Source: Galdieria partita (Eukaryota > Rhodophyta > Bangiophyceae > Galdieriales > Galdieriaceae). Taken from it: DNA of 64,000 nucleotides. Shown here one piece after another: positions 11,241 to 22,875 of this stretch (its first letter is position 1; every line of letters begins with the position of its first letter). The DNA lies in the NCBI GenBank assembly GCA_025991245.1, contig BQMJ01000004.1, forward strand, positions 280,662-344,661, read 5' to 3'. The translations under genes were made by a program, and so were the position numbers. The notes under the pieces were generated by a model. It did not search any database. It saw only the letters and a list, made by a program, of their open reading frames with translations, and was not told the DNA's origin.

Positions 11241-13401
11241 CTAATCAGTGTCTACAGCTACTTGTGGAATTTCCATCGAAACTCTGAAAAAGGGTCGCGA
11301 CGCTGTATCACTCAATGACATGGATGTCCAGGTTGGTTGTATCGGTCTCGACCAAAACTTCACGAGTCCCGAAGAACTAGCGGTTAAGATTCCTCCTTTA
11401 AAGAATATAATGTCGGTCAAGGGTTCCGAATGAGCAATATGGACAAGAAGAGGATCTATAAAAGGAATTTTAGCCCGCGGTCTAGCAGGAATAACAGCCA
11501 ATGGTTCCGAAATGTTGCTGGTAACAGAGTTTTTAGAGAAGGTACTTCCAGTTCTAGTGCGCGGTGAACGACCAGCGTTCGAATAAAAAGGTGAGTTTGA
11601 ACGTGAAAGTCCCGTTTGACCTTGTTGTAGGCGGAGCGGTAATGGTGCTCTTAAAATATTTCGGGAAGATTTCTGTCCGTCTATCTCCAAGTCTGCAAAT
11701 TTGTTTCGTAGTAAACCTGAATCTTCATGAAAAGAAAAGTCTCCATTGGACGCCTCTTTCAGATTGTCTCTTGAACTTCTTTGAGTTTTCACGTGAACGG
11801 GTTCTAGTCCTGGATAGTCCCATAAAATAAGCTTTGTGTCTTGACCAGCCGAACCTAGTCTGTAGTGCCCTTCCTGACAAAGCCAGTGATCGAATGCTAC
11901 AGCTGAAACAAAGGAAGTGTGCGCCTGCATTCTACAGATGAGTTGCCGGGTAACTGGTTCCCATAAAGATACTAAATCATCCTCTCCACCTGTTGCCACA
12001 TATTGACCATCGGGACTCCAAGCAACACAAAGTAGAGCTCCGAAATATGACTGAAATGAAAAAAGAATTTGTTCCCTGGAAAAGTCGCAAATTCGCAGAA
12101 AGCCATCTTTAAAAGTCAACGCCAGCTGTGAACCATCGGGAGAAAATGCAAGATCAGTTATAGGACTACCACAAAAATGCCACTGGGACACAGGATGGAA
12201 TCGTTTACGTCGTGCGGGTCTCGTAACTGTCAAAGTATGAAGACCCTTCGAATTTGAACTAGACGAAGAGGTTGTTGCTTTTGGGCTTCTACTATGTTCT
12301 TGCTTTGGTGTACCGGAACGATGAAGCGATGGAGACGAAGAGCTGGGTAGCGTACCAGGATTCGTGTCAGAAGCAAGATTAGAATTTCCATCTTGAGCTG
12401 AACTACCGCTACTGTTGTTCGAGGAATTCTTATCGTCTACGCCATCCCTAAAACTTGTTTAGACTAAAAGATTTCGTACTGAAACCTTCATTTGCTTACT
12501 TGGCTTCCCATACCAAAAGACTACCGTCATTATGCGAAGTTACGAGTCGCGTAAGGCTGCCCGGAACCCACAAGATAGCTGATACTTGTGAACTGTTGAA
12601 TAAACCATCCTTATTGTGGACAAGCGAAGTCGCCTTAGAGGAGAATATATCGAAGTAAATAAGAATTTCACCCTTCGCGAAGCCAACTGCTACTTGGACA
12701 CAATTATTATCGTCACATATTGCTGCATGACAAGTAATATTATCCTTAAACCTAAAAAGCCTCAATAGCTGTGGATCATTGTTGGTGGACCCAACTCGGG
12801 CGTCCTTTCCAGGATCTGTACTTTCGCTACTGCCTGGTGAAGAAATATCTCCACTACTAGTTACATCTTTCCAACTCCTTTCCAACGAAGCATGTTCTTT
12901 TCTGTCGTGACTTGTTTTGTCCAAGTTATTCTGCACTATGAAAGCAAATAACGAAGTTCCGTAGTTCACAAAGGCAACACTGACATCACTTCCAGAAACA
13001 ACCGGTTCCACTTGATTTGTGATTAGCTCCATATCTTGAAAGGTGCTTTTACTCAAGGTGCGACCAACAGTGCTTCCCAGTCTTCTCAACGAGCTTTCTT
13101 CTCCTGTTTCCTTCGAGGAATTTTCTGTTGAAGTCAAACTTTCTCGAGGAACTGTCACCAAAGAAAGCTTTACCTTTCGTAAATATGGATAATAACTAGC
13201 TCTATAAGTGTTGGAGGAGTTTGAACTTTCCCGGTTTCCAGAATCCTTTGAAGCAGAAGTTGTTGCAGCAGTAGTTGGTCTCGCTGAACTGTCGAAAAGC
13301 TGTTTACTTTCATATTTACCTTCACCAGGAACTTTGAAAAAGCTTGCAGGTTCCTTTCTAGGACTGGACGGGGCTGATTTTCGTTCAACAGTTTCGTTCA
13401 T
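11241..13401 (-). CDS. WDR20/DMWD-like WD40 protein
   Basis: Two exons (13401-12500, 12447-11241; intron 52 nt) encode 702 residues. A low-complexity serine-rich N terminus is followed by WD40 repeats, recognisable as LVTSHNDGSLLVWEAK (end of exon 1), ITDLAFSPDGSQLALTFKDGFLRI, CVAWSPDGQYVATGGEDDLVSLW and DTKLILWDYP. The linker between repeats 1 and 2 is again serine-rich. This arrangement, with SPITDLAFSPDG and GGEDDLVSLWE, is that of WDR20/DMWD and fungal CreC, which bind and activate USP12/USP46-type deubiquitinases. Partner and function are inferred from the family. It shares a 437 bp divergent spacer with the COG5-like gene. Confidence 0.75.
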
Positions 13402-13838
13402 TGCCTTATCTCACTACAAGTCAGTCTTGAAACGATCAAGAGCACCACAGTCTGAACACATTCCGGGACGAAACTAATTTTGTCCGTATCTACGAGACAT
13501 TAGGATTCTCAGATGCGCCTAGAGCGATCCTCTGAGCAATTATGGAAATCTGTAAGCATCGCCAATTTTTTTTATAAACTTTGTTGAAGCTTCAAGACTC
13601 TGGAGTTGGATAGTAATTGGCAGTATTTTAAGTTGGTACATTATAATCTATAAAACTTTTGTGTCATTAGGAATCATATAAACTCCTTCACTAACAATGT
13701 CTGATGTCTGGCCTAAACAGTATCCCCATCGAAAGGAAAATATCATTTTCAAGTTATCCTCTTGTTCATTTGAAGAGAGTTTATAGTCACAGTTTCTCCA
13801 ATTAACAACAACTATTTAGAATCCAAATCATCGTTTCG
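13402..13838. other. Divergent spacer
   Basis: This 437 bp region lies between the start codons of the WDR20-like gene (minus) and the COG5-like gene (plus) and presumably holds both promoters. I see no clear motif. Confidence 0.5.
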
Positions 13839-16800
13839 ATGTGTGTCAAGACCAGTTCTGCAGAAGTTTTTACAACCAAGTTCTTTAATCGATATTATGG
13901 AACTGAAGACAATCGTTTAGTTTCAATTTTATTAGGAAAGAATGATTACCCCTTCAAAATCTCGAAGCATTTTTCATCTTCATGGAAAGACCTGAGAAGG
14001 TATGCTTGTTTCCTCTAAGACGTTTAGTTTATAGTTCGTCAATTCTTAGGGAAATACTTTGAAAGGCGTTGTTTCAAGAACTCAGTGGAACACACTTTTG
14101 CAGAAAGCACCTCCTGAGTTGTCTCAAAGAGCCAAAAGTCAAGAGGATGACTTGGAAAGGGACAATGTTAGCCAAGGGTGGATTTCCCTTCAGTACGTTT
14201 TAGAGGCGGCTTCACTTTCAGGAGGAGCAAGGTGTGTTCTCGTTCTTGTTTTTACCTTGAACTTACCGTTATGCCAGGGCACTCTCTTCGCGTTTGAATT
14301 CGCTCTCCATCGAACTAGAGACATCTATCGTGAACCCAGCTCTAAGCGTTAGGCTGGGTGAGGATCTGAAACCATTTATTTTGAAACTACTGAACCGAGA
14401 ACATGAATTGAAGGTCGCTCGGACAGAGTTGACCCGATTGAGGGAAGCTGTTGAAGTGCTCCTGTAAGTTTCACAAGTTCTCAACTTTTCCGTTTTATAT
14501 CGTTGTTTTCACAGAAACGTTGTCAAGATTGATTTTCAAAACAAGCTTTCGGAAACTGGTTACCATATTCGTGTTCGCAGTCTCTTAAATTCAGTTCTTT
14601 TTCTGCTTAGAGTCCCGGAAGAATTTCGAGTCTTGTGTAGTTCGAAAACAGAGAACTACTCAAATTTTCTAAAAGGTTCGGAGCTTATTGAAACTGCGAA
14701 AAGGATCCTTTCGCAAACCGATTATGTTTCTTGTGATGGTTTGGATCAGATTCGAGATGAAATTTTGAAACTTACAGAAGACTTGGCTTCTCAAATTATT
14801 GATATTCTTTGTGTAGAACTGTTTCTAGGAATAGCAGACCTATCTTTTCTACTATCGGACACCAACCAGAACGAGGAGTTGTTGTTGAAAGAGAAGCTGA
14901 CAAATCTATTGAGCTCTTTATGCAAACTTCAGTACTCTACTAGAAGTGGTGATTACTGTTGCAATCATTTTAGAAAGCACTTGATAGCTTTGATTGAGCG
15001 GTGTATTGCAGAGGCACGAGAGCTTTATCTGAGACGAAGTCCGGTAGCAAGAGTAAAAGAAGAGCCACGGGGTTATGACCTCCTGAATAGGGGTAGCTTT
15101 GTATCAAATTTTCCTATTTTATGGAGAGGCTTGACGGAAGAAGATTCAAGACGATTGAGTCTATTTGTTAAAGTTCTTACATCAGCCTTGCTGGAGGTTC
15201 TTCGTAGATTTCGAATGACAAAGGACTTGATGGTTAAGTTGGATGATGAAGATAATTATCCAACGTTGGGTACCTTATGGTTATCAATGCAACAAATGGT
15301 TGTGGTAGAGTTGGGATATCTGCTGGAAACAGAGTATCCAAATGTTGAATACTTCGATACAGCAAACGTTTCACAACAGCATCTGAGTAGTTTCCCTTTA
15401 CGCTCAAAAGGTAACTAGAGAACAGTGGGATGAAACTTGAACTCATTCTTTGGATCCATGTCTCAGGTTTGCGTGAAAGTTTTGAGGAAAAAATTGCCAA
15501 GTCTTGCACGAAATCGAGTGCTTTATATACACATGTTAGCAGTGTTTATGTGGATGACAGGCATACAGAATCCAATTTAGAACAGAACCATTTAAAGAGT
15601 CGAACAGCAGAAGGACAACTTACTTCTTTAGCAAATCAGACTTGCTATTGGCTGGGTCTGCAACCAAGTGTCTTGTGGACACCCGGTAAGTTTTATCAAA
15701 TGAATAGATTGTGTCTTCTTTAAAATGTATATTTTAGTGATATACGACGCCATAATCGATTTTCACGAGAAAGGAGATGCACTTGCATTGGAACCAAAAC
15801 AACCTCTAAGTCAACATGTCAATTCTCGACAAAAAAGAGCAATCAATGGAAACAACAATGACAATATTTTATTTGTTTTTTTGGAAGGTATTTATGATCA
15901 TTCTGCTCTGAGCACCATACTCTAAGTCACTCAGGTTTTCTCAAGAATCATTTTTGCAAGGTGGCTTCGGAAAGAATTGATGTCGAAACTCGGCGTCTTT
16001 GTAGTGAATCAGACTCGTTTACCGCAATAGAACCATTTTTTGAAGTGTTTGAAGATGGCGCATTTGACCAGACGCCCTCCCCTATTGTTTTGATGAAGAA
16101 TCTTTGTCGCCGCAAGTTGTTAGATAGTTACAGAATGGGCAGTCAGCGTATCTTCAAATGTTGCTGGGAAGCTTACAGTATTATTGAAGAGGCACATTCA
16201 TTGGAAACCTCGTTGAGAGAAAGTTTCCAAGCGACCGGGATGTTTAGTCGTTTAATGGCTCCTTTGTGCTCACGTTTTGGAGATACTTTTATTCGTATTA
16301 TCAAGGCGCTCCTTATGCCTTCATGGAATGAATCAATCGTTGAGTGGCTGATGCAGCATTATCGAGAGCAACCAGACGTTACAGTACTAAGGGACCTTTT
16401 ACCTTCTATTCCAAGTGAACTGAGTGTAGAAACTTTGAGGATGCTTATTGTGATACATAATAGTACTTGCTTCCTTTTGGAAACATTGCATATGAGAGAG
16501 AAAGAAAAAAGTTTGAAAACCTCAACAGCAGCATTAGATGACACGAATCCTTGGGTGGAGTTGAACATGATAACCAACATTTGTATCAAAGTTTTCGAGT
16601 AAGTGTTAGGAATTTTACAAGTGCAGATTTGTTTCTGAGCTTTGTTTAGACTTGAATGTGTCAATCTTATTGAGAGGTCTCAGAGAAGTTGTACGAATGA
16701 GTCACGAAAGATTTCATATTGTTCTGCAACATTTTTGAAACAGCAATATGCATACTTCTTTGAAGTTGCAAGCCAATGCAGAGGCTTTTCCTTGTTAACT

Positions 16801-16905
16801 AATGTGTGTAGCCGTATTCATGATTATTCAGCCACTTTTCTCTTGACAGACTGTAAATATTGTAAAAATCAAAATGAAGAGAAAGCATCGGTGACTACTC
16901 TGTAG
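13839..16905 (+). CDS. COG5-like subunit of the Golgi tethering complex
   Basis: Eight exons (13839-13999, 14079-14231, 14278-14463, 14515-15410, 15467-15685, 15738-15887, 15935-16598, 16650-16905) encode 894 residues with every phase consistent. It is all alpha-helical, without membrane segments. Residues around 85-165 (ALSSRLNSLSIELE, then ARTELTRLREAVEVLLNVVKI) resemble the coiled N-terminal helix bundle of COG5. The stretch with SELIETAKRILSQTDYVSCDGL and the later FPILWRGLTEEDSRRL region resemble its central part. COG is a retrograde vesicle-tethering complex at the Golgi. The similarity is weak and was judged by eye; another helical tethering subunit (exocyst or GARP type) is possible. 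The first intron (79 nt) is the longest in the window and its acceptor is the least certain. Confidence 0.5.
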
Positions 16906-17031
16906 TAGTCGCTTATGTAGATAGTCAAACTGAAAGATCTCCTGCGAATAAATTTTATTTGCATCTTTCCACAGACAAAAATTTTGCTTTTTATGTTTTG
17001 ATGTAGTCTCCCAATGCCAGATAACAAGTCC

Positions 17032-18081
17032 TTACTGCTTTGCCTTTTGAGCATTTTCAGTTTTCGTTACCAACTCAATCGCTGTATCATTGTGATGCAA
17101 TGATGGAATAATCGCCAAAGTTTGTTGCCGAAGACTAGCGATAATATATGCCAAATAAGTCATCGTCGATTTTGAATCTGGTGCAATAACAACGCGACCT
17201 TGTTGGGTATTATGGTTAGAACTGTACTGAATAGCTTGAAGACATCGTTGGACTACGTCGGAAATATCTCGTTCTGAATATTCTTTGGCGTCCTCTGAAG
17301 ACAAGAAGAGAACAGCTTTTTCATCGGGCGACAAATCTGATATTGTGTTCGAAGAAATGGCCTCATTATTATATACGAGTAGATTCCTGTATTGTATAAG
17401 ACCAGGAAGGTTTGCATTTCCCGAGTGAAAGATATGATGTAAACTAGGAAATCTTCTTGACGAAAAGGGACGCCCAGTGTTTCTTGTAAAACCATTCAGT
17501 CCTTTTCCGAAATCAACCAATTCTGGAAAAAGTTGTGTCCACAAGTCTGGACCTACATAGTTATCTTGGCTTCCTTTGTTATTCGTCGATTTGTAGCCGT
17601 GCCACAAGATAAAACCTTTTGGTTTGTAGCGCTCCAAGGCATGACAAACATCGGATGGATCTATCTGGTTTGAGCTCCTTTCAAAGTCCAGCGATATCAA
17701 AGTTGTGCGAGACTTGAGAGCGCCAAGACAAGCAAACACGAACTCTGGGCTTCCAAGTGGAAGACAGCAGGCGAGCCTCTTTCCAGGACCATAACCCAAC
17801 TCTAGCAGTCCTTGTGCAACTGCTTGCACTTGTTTCTACAAAAACCTATCAATAGATTGATAAAACAATGTTTGTTGTCTTACTTGTACTTCGGAAAAAG
17901 TGAAAAAGACAGCCTCGTTCTTAGTTGTTTCAAGAAACTTGAGAGCGTTCTTATGGGGACGTTCCTTGGAATATCTGTCTAGAAGCTCTCCAATAACATT
18001 TGGTATTCTTTGACTCGAGAAATGGCGATTGAAACAATATATTACACCGTTCCGAGTACAAGAAGATGAAGAGGCAAACAT
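17032..18081 (-). CDS. Truncated AMP-binding (acyl-CoA synthetase-like) protein, probably mitochondrial
   Basis: Two exons (18081-17884, 17835-17032; intron 48 nt) encode 333 residues. The start resembles a mitochondrial presequence (serine- and arginine-rich, then FNRHFSSQRIP). The body matches the N-terminal subdomain of AMP-forming acyl-CoA synthetases: a short helix pair with HKNALKFLETTKNEAVFFTFSEV, then LGYGPGKRLACCLPLGSPEFVFACLGAL. Real enzymes have 500-700 residues and a glycine- and threonine-rich ATP motif (SSGTTGxPKG). Here the matching place reads KAVLFLSSEDAKEYSE, without that motif, and the protein ends before the rest of the adenylating site. It is therefore unlikely to catalyse ligation, and may be a binding or structural protein or a decayed gene. 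The frame is intact with normal splicing, which argues for function. Confidence 0.7.
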
Positions 18082-19049
18082 GGAAAACAATCAATACCCG
18101 TGACGAAAATTTTGCTGCCCTATGCCAATCTTTAAAGTATGAATGGAATGTTAGTATCATCAGTTGAATGCCTGAGAGTACAATTGTGATTTGCAGTCAT
18201 TTACTTTTCAGTCCAAAACTATTAACCGTAATAATTCACTATGGATAGTTACACATGTGAGTTGAATTTTAATAATGAAAGTCTATAGAACGTTGAGAAT
18301 CAATTTTCTATTCAGGAATTGGCTGAGTTTTACAGAACCTCGTAGAATATTGTAGAAGACTTTGTAGGAACTGTCTTACAAAAGATATGCGAAATAGAGA
18401 AAGGCCTTTTTAAATTGCTTGCTTTAGAGACCCGGGAACATAAGAAAAGATGGTATCAAGTTGCGGAAGAAGAGATGTTATATACCTTTGCCTGTTGTTT
18501 TCACGTCAAAATTATTTGTAGAATATATGTTTTTCAATATATTTTCACTTTTTCGGTGGAAATCCATTGAAAATGCTATTTAAAGAGAGATGTTTTATTT
18601 TCCACTGAGTTGACTTGGGGATACTTGATTATATTTCTTCTTATTGTATTCTGATTACAGCTTTTCTGATATTTTTTGACTTTTTGAAAGGGAAACTGAT
18701 AGAAGCTGAGAATCTAATAAAGCTTATACAAACGTTATAGATACTTTCAAGCACTTCTAAATGAAAACATTTATTTCTGGCTTTTTCTGCAAGTAGTAAT
18801 GCTATACCGAACTGTTGTTTACTGAGCTCGTATTTACAGACTCGAGTGGCAAAAGTTTTCAAAATATGGACAAGTAGGACGATTCTATAATGAATATTCA
18901 AACAAGCAACTTATTAATCATCCTATGTCAATTGCATACTGAAGAAGACTTGAAAAGTCATCAAATGACAAATCCAACAAACTTCCATTTATCGAGTCTG
19001 TCGTGTGGACTAACACCTCAAAGCTTACTCGTCAGCGCTTAGAGACGAA
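18082..19049. other. Divergent spacer between the AMP-binding gene and the epimerase
   Basis: This is the 5' space of two divergent genes, 968 bp. It contains a plus-strand coding-like stretch at 18316-18570, listed separately, and a 86-codon minus-strand frame at 18641-18901 that I consider chance. Confidence 0.4.
18316..18570 (+). pseudogene. Coding-like stretch with an in-frame TAG
   Basis: After an acceptor-like TTCAG at 18311-18315, the plus strand reads ELAEFYRTS, a TAG (18343-18345), then 74 open codons in the same frame (NIVEDFVGTVLQKICEIEKG and so on) to a TGA at 18568-18570. The residue mix is that of a helical, charged protein, but it has no ATG and no clear first exon. It could be a decayed small gene, an exon of a gene whose 5' exon I cannot place, or chance. 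Confidence 0.2.
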
Positions 19050-20165
19050 ATGACTTCACTGTCTGCTGTTATGCCATCCAATCAACAAAAGAACACTACT
19101 TTTGCAAAAAAAGTTACAGTGGACAAGACGAAGGAAGGAAAAAGTGTTGACCTAGTCGAACTTTCTCTAGAATGTGGTTCCAAGGCATCGTTTCTAACTT
19201 ATGGCGCAAGGATAGCGTCTTTTTGTGGATCCGACGGTCAAAACGTGATTTTATCATTGAATACTTTAGCAGCATATGAAAGCGATGAGTCATATCAAGG
19301 AGCCTCCATAGGTAGAGTTTGCAACCGTATCAAGGACGGCCAGTTAACAATAGGTGAGAAGACATTTCAGCTCTCACAGAATGAAGGAACTACGTGTACG
19401 CATGGGGGCTTGAAGGGTTTCGACAAACATGTATGGCAAATTGAAAGTCTAGGTCAGGAAGCGCACAAGGCTTATGTGGTGTTTAGTACCTTTAGTCCGG
19501 ATGGTGACCAGGGATTCCCTGGTGATCTAAAGGCAACAGTGAAATATGAACTCGAGTGGAAAGCAGATATGGCTGGTACCGTTCTATATATTACATATGA
19601 AGTAATATCACTTGCTGACGTTCCTACTGTAGTTAATATGACAAATCATGTCTATTGGAACTTGAGTGGAAAACAAAATCAAGGCGAGAATATTTGGTCT
19701 CATTCACTTCATTTGGGATCAAAAGAGTATCTAGAGACCGACCCAAAACTCTTACCGACTGGAAGAATCATAAAAGCGGATTCCCAATCCTATTTGGATT
19801 TCACCGAAGAAAGGCTCCTAAGGGGACCTCCGAAAGAAGAGGTTGGAATAAGGAATGGCTACGATCACTTCTTCGTATTTGATAAGACTGGATCAAAGTC
19901 AGCTGTTAACTGGATGAGTACCGTTCGTCATGCAGAGTCCAAAAGAACTTTACAACTCTACAGTGATCAACCTGGTGTACAATTTTACACCGGTACATTT
20001 CTTCAAGCTTCAACAATGTTTCCGTTTCATCAATATCAAGGTTTCTGTTTAGAACCAAGCGGCTTTATCGATGCAGTTCATCATCCAAACTTTCCTAGTA
20101 TTCTTCTACATCCGAAGGAAACTAAAACTCAGAAAATACAATTCCATCTTTCTTGTAACTCTTAA
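19050..20165 (+). CDS. Aldose 1-epimerase (galactose mutarotase)
   Basis: A single exon encodes 371 residues, the usual size. The enzyme interconverts alpha and beta anomers of glucose or galactose in the cytosol. Family marks are NR at 92-93 (substrate-binding arginine), HGG at 118-120 followed by GFDKHVW, MTNHVYWNLSG with the catalytic histidine at about 200, NGYDHFFVF, and LEPSGFIDAVHHPNFPS near the C terminus with the catalytic glutamate. There is no signal peptide. The last 44 bp overlap the coding end of the convergent START-protein gene. Confidence 0.95.
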   Translation: MTSLSAVMPSNQQKNTTFAKKVTVDKTKEGKSVDLVELSLECGSKASFLTYGARIASFCGSDGQNVILSLNTLAAYESDESYQGASIGRVCNRIKDGQLTIGEKTFQLSQNEGTTCTHGGLKGFDKHVWQIESLGQEAHKAYVVFSTFSPDGDQGFPGDLKATVKYELEWKADMAGTVLYITYEVISLADVPTVVNMTNHVYWNLSGKQNQGENIWSHSLHLGSKEYLETDPKLLPTGRIIKADSQSYLDFTEERLLRGPPKEEVGIRNGYDHFFVFDKTGSKSAVNWMSTVRHAESKRTLQLYSDQPGVQFYTGTFLQASTMFPFHQYQGFCLEPSGFIDAVHHPNFPSILLHPKETKTQKIQFHLSCNS

Positions 20166-21194
20166 CAACTGATGAACCATTCAGGGAATCTTCCAAAATT
20201 GATTCAGGAGTACATTCTATAAATCCTTTTTGTTCTTGCCAATATTTAGCAATTCTTTGTGCAACCCAAACGTAGAAAGGGTCCGTTGCTACTCGTTGAC
20301 AATGGGGAAGCGTCGAAAACTGCTCTGCTTTCTTTCGAAAAGTATGAATTCCAAAAATACACACTCGCTTTGTCACCCAATGAAACAACCACGTTGGAAT
20401 GTATGGCACTTGTGGGTCAGCAAATACAGCAGTACGAAATAAAGTTTTGCGTCTTTCAAGAGGAATGAACTGAATGCCACCAATCTTAACATCCAACCTT
20501 ACAGCATCTTTTGAATCTGCGGAAAACAACTCATATCTGTTATCTTCAAAATCTTCCGGTTTCGCTGAACGAAAACAGACTACTACGCTTTGGTCCTCAT
20601 CAAGTCCATCCACTGCATAGCCATACAATATGGCTTCTCGAGGAGCAAATGGCCACGGAGTAACAAAACGTGACTTCAACAGCTTCTTGCACCTAGACAA
20701 CTTGGCAATCTCTTGGCTACTTCCTACGTACCAAAACAACTCTTGCAACAAGTCAACTTCGTTAATAAGCGCTGCTGTTGCTAAGAAAGGAGCATCAATT
20801 TCAGTTTCTATTTTAAAGCCATGTATTCGAGGTCCCTCTTTAGAGTTATAATAGACTCTGCAGCGGTCACTCTCCTTGCTCAGGCACTCCCATTCTCGGT
20901 CATTCAGAATCAAAGAAAGAAAATTTTCACACTCTTCACTTTCTTTCTGTATGCGAAGAATACTTTTTCTTAATAAACTGGCATCATCGTTTGATGCAGT
21001 TGAGTTACCATTTACAGTTTCTTCGACGGGGATGCGTCTCAAGTTGCGAACAACTCTAGCTGCCTATTCCACCCACGCTCAAAAATTTATTTAATATGTT
21101 TTCTACAGTCAAGTACCTGAAACAGCTTGTCTTCGTCATACAATTCCTTAGCCAACTTCCACAGCTCTTCTTCAGGATCCACTGACGTCTCCAT
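20122..21194 (-). CDS. START-domain lipid-binding protein
   Basis: Two exons (21194-21117, 21063-20122; intron 53 nt) encode 339 residues. The first exon encodes an acidic leader (METSVDPEEELWKLAKELYD). The central region (about 90-290) has the order of a START domain: KIETEIDAPFLATAALINEVDLLQEL, then PFAPREAILYGYAVD, then GIQFIPLERRKTLFRTAVFADPQVPYIPTWLFHWVTKR. This is the helix-grip fold that binds sterols or phospholipids in eukaryotic cells. The C terminus is basic and aromatic, without a membrane segment. The ligand is unknown. The 3' coding end overlaps the epimerase coding end on the other strand. Confidence 0.75.
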
Positions 21195-22183
21195 CTTGTG
21201 ATTTAGGAATGTTGATTTGCCAAGCTTTATCAAAAGTCACTTTTGAAAGTCGCCACAAATGAATATTGTTCAGATGGTAAAATGAAAAGAAACGTTTTGT
21301 ACATAAGCGAGGATTTAGGAATATGAAGACTTTTATCAAGTTCACATTAAGAAACGAGTTTGTGAAATCCAGTCATTCATTCTTAGATTCCAAGGAAGTC
21401 TGAAAGTCTGTATTGTTCTAGAAATAATCTATTTGTGACACAAACAATATATCTTACTTATTAATAAAATAAGTAATTCCGTATGAAAAATGATTTTTCA
21501 ATTAGAAACTTTTATTACACAGGCAGAAATGTGCCCAGCCAAATTTGATCTCCTTTGTGTTTTTTCATTTCACTAGGAAACTTAGAAATTGAGATAGTCT
21601 TTTGAAAAATGAATGATATCGAGTAATATCTAGCAAAATATTTGTTATAGAAGAATCAGTCATTCCAAAGCAACTGGTTAACATTAAAAACAAGTTACAT
21701 ACTTTAAGGGAGAATTTTCTGATTCGAACAAAAGCGATGGTTTGGAATAATTGAATGGTTTGATTTGAACAAATCATAGAGAGGAAAACATCGATATTAG
21801 CACAGAAGAAAAGAAATATCGGAAACATGAGATTTGAATAAGCGCAGTCATTTCTAAACAATTTGTGAAGGGTTTTCCCGTTAGACAAAATTCATACTCC
21901 TTTGGGACATATCACAACACTTCAAAAGCATTCCTCCAATTTCCATTCACTTTTGAAACAATGTTGCTTCTATATTTCTAAAATAGTTTTGTGGTATCGT
22001 AAAGTTGCTTCATGTTCAGAGAAACTCTTTAGTTATGAGTTCATTGCATGAAGACCAGAAGACTTTCAAGGACCCACCAAATCCAATCCTTTGTGTGGAA
22101 TTGGTTATTTTGAAACATTAGACTTGTTCGAAGCGTCGCGAGGAGCAAAGAGTTTGTTTTCCTTTAAGTATCAGTATTTCAAG
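21195..22183. other. Divergent spacer, 989 bp
   Basis: This lies between the START-protein gene and Mago nashi. A short plus-strand frame starting with ATG at about 22034 (28 codons, [17 protein letters not shown]) lies upstream of the Mago start and would be an upstream ORF if transcribed. The 107-codon minus-strand frame at 21565-21888 is hydrophobic and phenylalanine-rich, with no recognisable motif, and I take it as chance. Confidence 0.4.
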
Positions 22184-22768
22184 ATGACAGAGAACGAAGA
22201 GTTTTACTTGCGCTACTACGTTGGGCACAAGGGAAAGTTTGGTCACGAATTTTTAGAGTTCGAGTTTAGACCCGATGGGAAACTAAGATATGCTAATAAT
22301 TCACACTACAAGAAGGAAACTATGATACGTAAAGAAGGTACAGAGATAGAAGTTAGCTGAATGCACACTAATTTTTTCAAGTTTATGTTACGGAAGCAGT
22401 TCTTAAGGAACTCCGAAGAATTATTGAGCAAAGTGACATAATGAAGTAGGAACTCACTCCATCTGTTGTTCCAGCTGACTTTTTTTATCGCAAGGGAAGA
22501 TGATTCAAAGTGGCCAGAGCCAGACAAAACAGGTAGACAGGAACTGGAAATAGTTTTAGGAAACGAACATATATCTTTTGCGGTAAGTTTAGGGTTTCTT
22601 CCAAGAAATATTCTTACGCCGTTGCAGACTACAAAGATAGGCTCCTTGCTAGATGTGCAAAATAGTGAAGACCCAAATGGTTTGAGAAACTTCTATTATT
22701 TGGTACAAGACTTGAAGTGCTTCGTGTTTTCTCTCATATCACTGCACTTTAAAATAAAGCCAATATAA
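22184..22768 (+). CDS. MAGO: Mago nashi, exon junction complex core subunit
   Basis: Four exons (22184-22337, 22382-22445, 22495-22582, 22628-22768; introns 44, 49 and 45 nt) encode 148 residues, the family length. The sequence is near-identical in pattern to Mago: [20 protein letters not shown] at the start, MIRKE before the first junction, [17 protein letters not shown], then [10 protein letters not shown] and [16 protein letters not shown] with the C-terminal FKIKPI. Mago pairs with Y14 in the exon junction complex laid on spliced mRNA, which fits an intron-bearing genome. All phases match the family alignment. Confidence 0.97.
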
Positions 22769-22875
22769 AATATGACAATGCCAATTTTTGCTACGCTCCA
22801 AATAATACATTTGTTGTGTTTGACTGTCATCTGCATCTGATAAAGTTTAAGTTTCCAGCAAATTAAATGTTTCAG

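Noticed and set aside
21565-21888. 107-codon minus-strand frame
   Set aside because: Phenylalanine- and leucine-rich without a recognisable domain, in an intergenic spacer, and probably chance.
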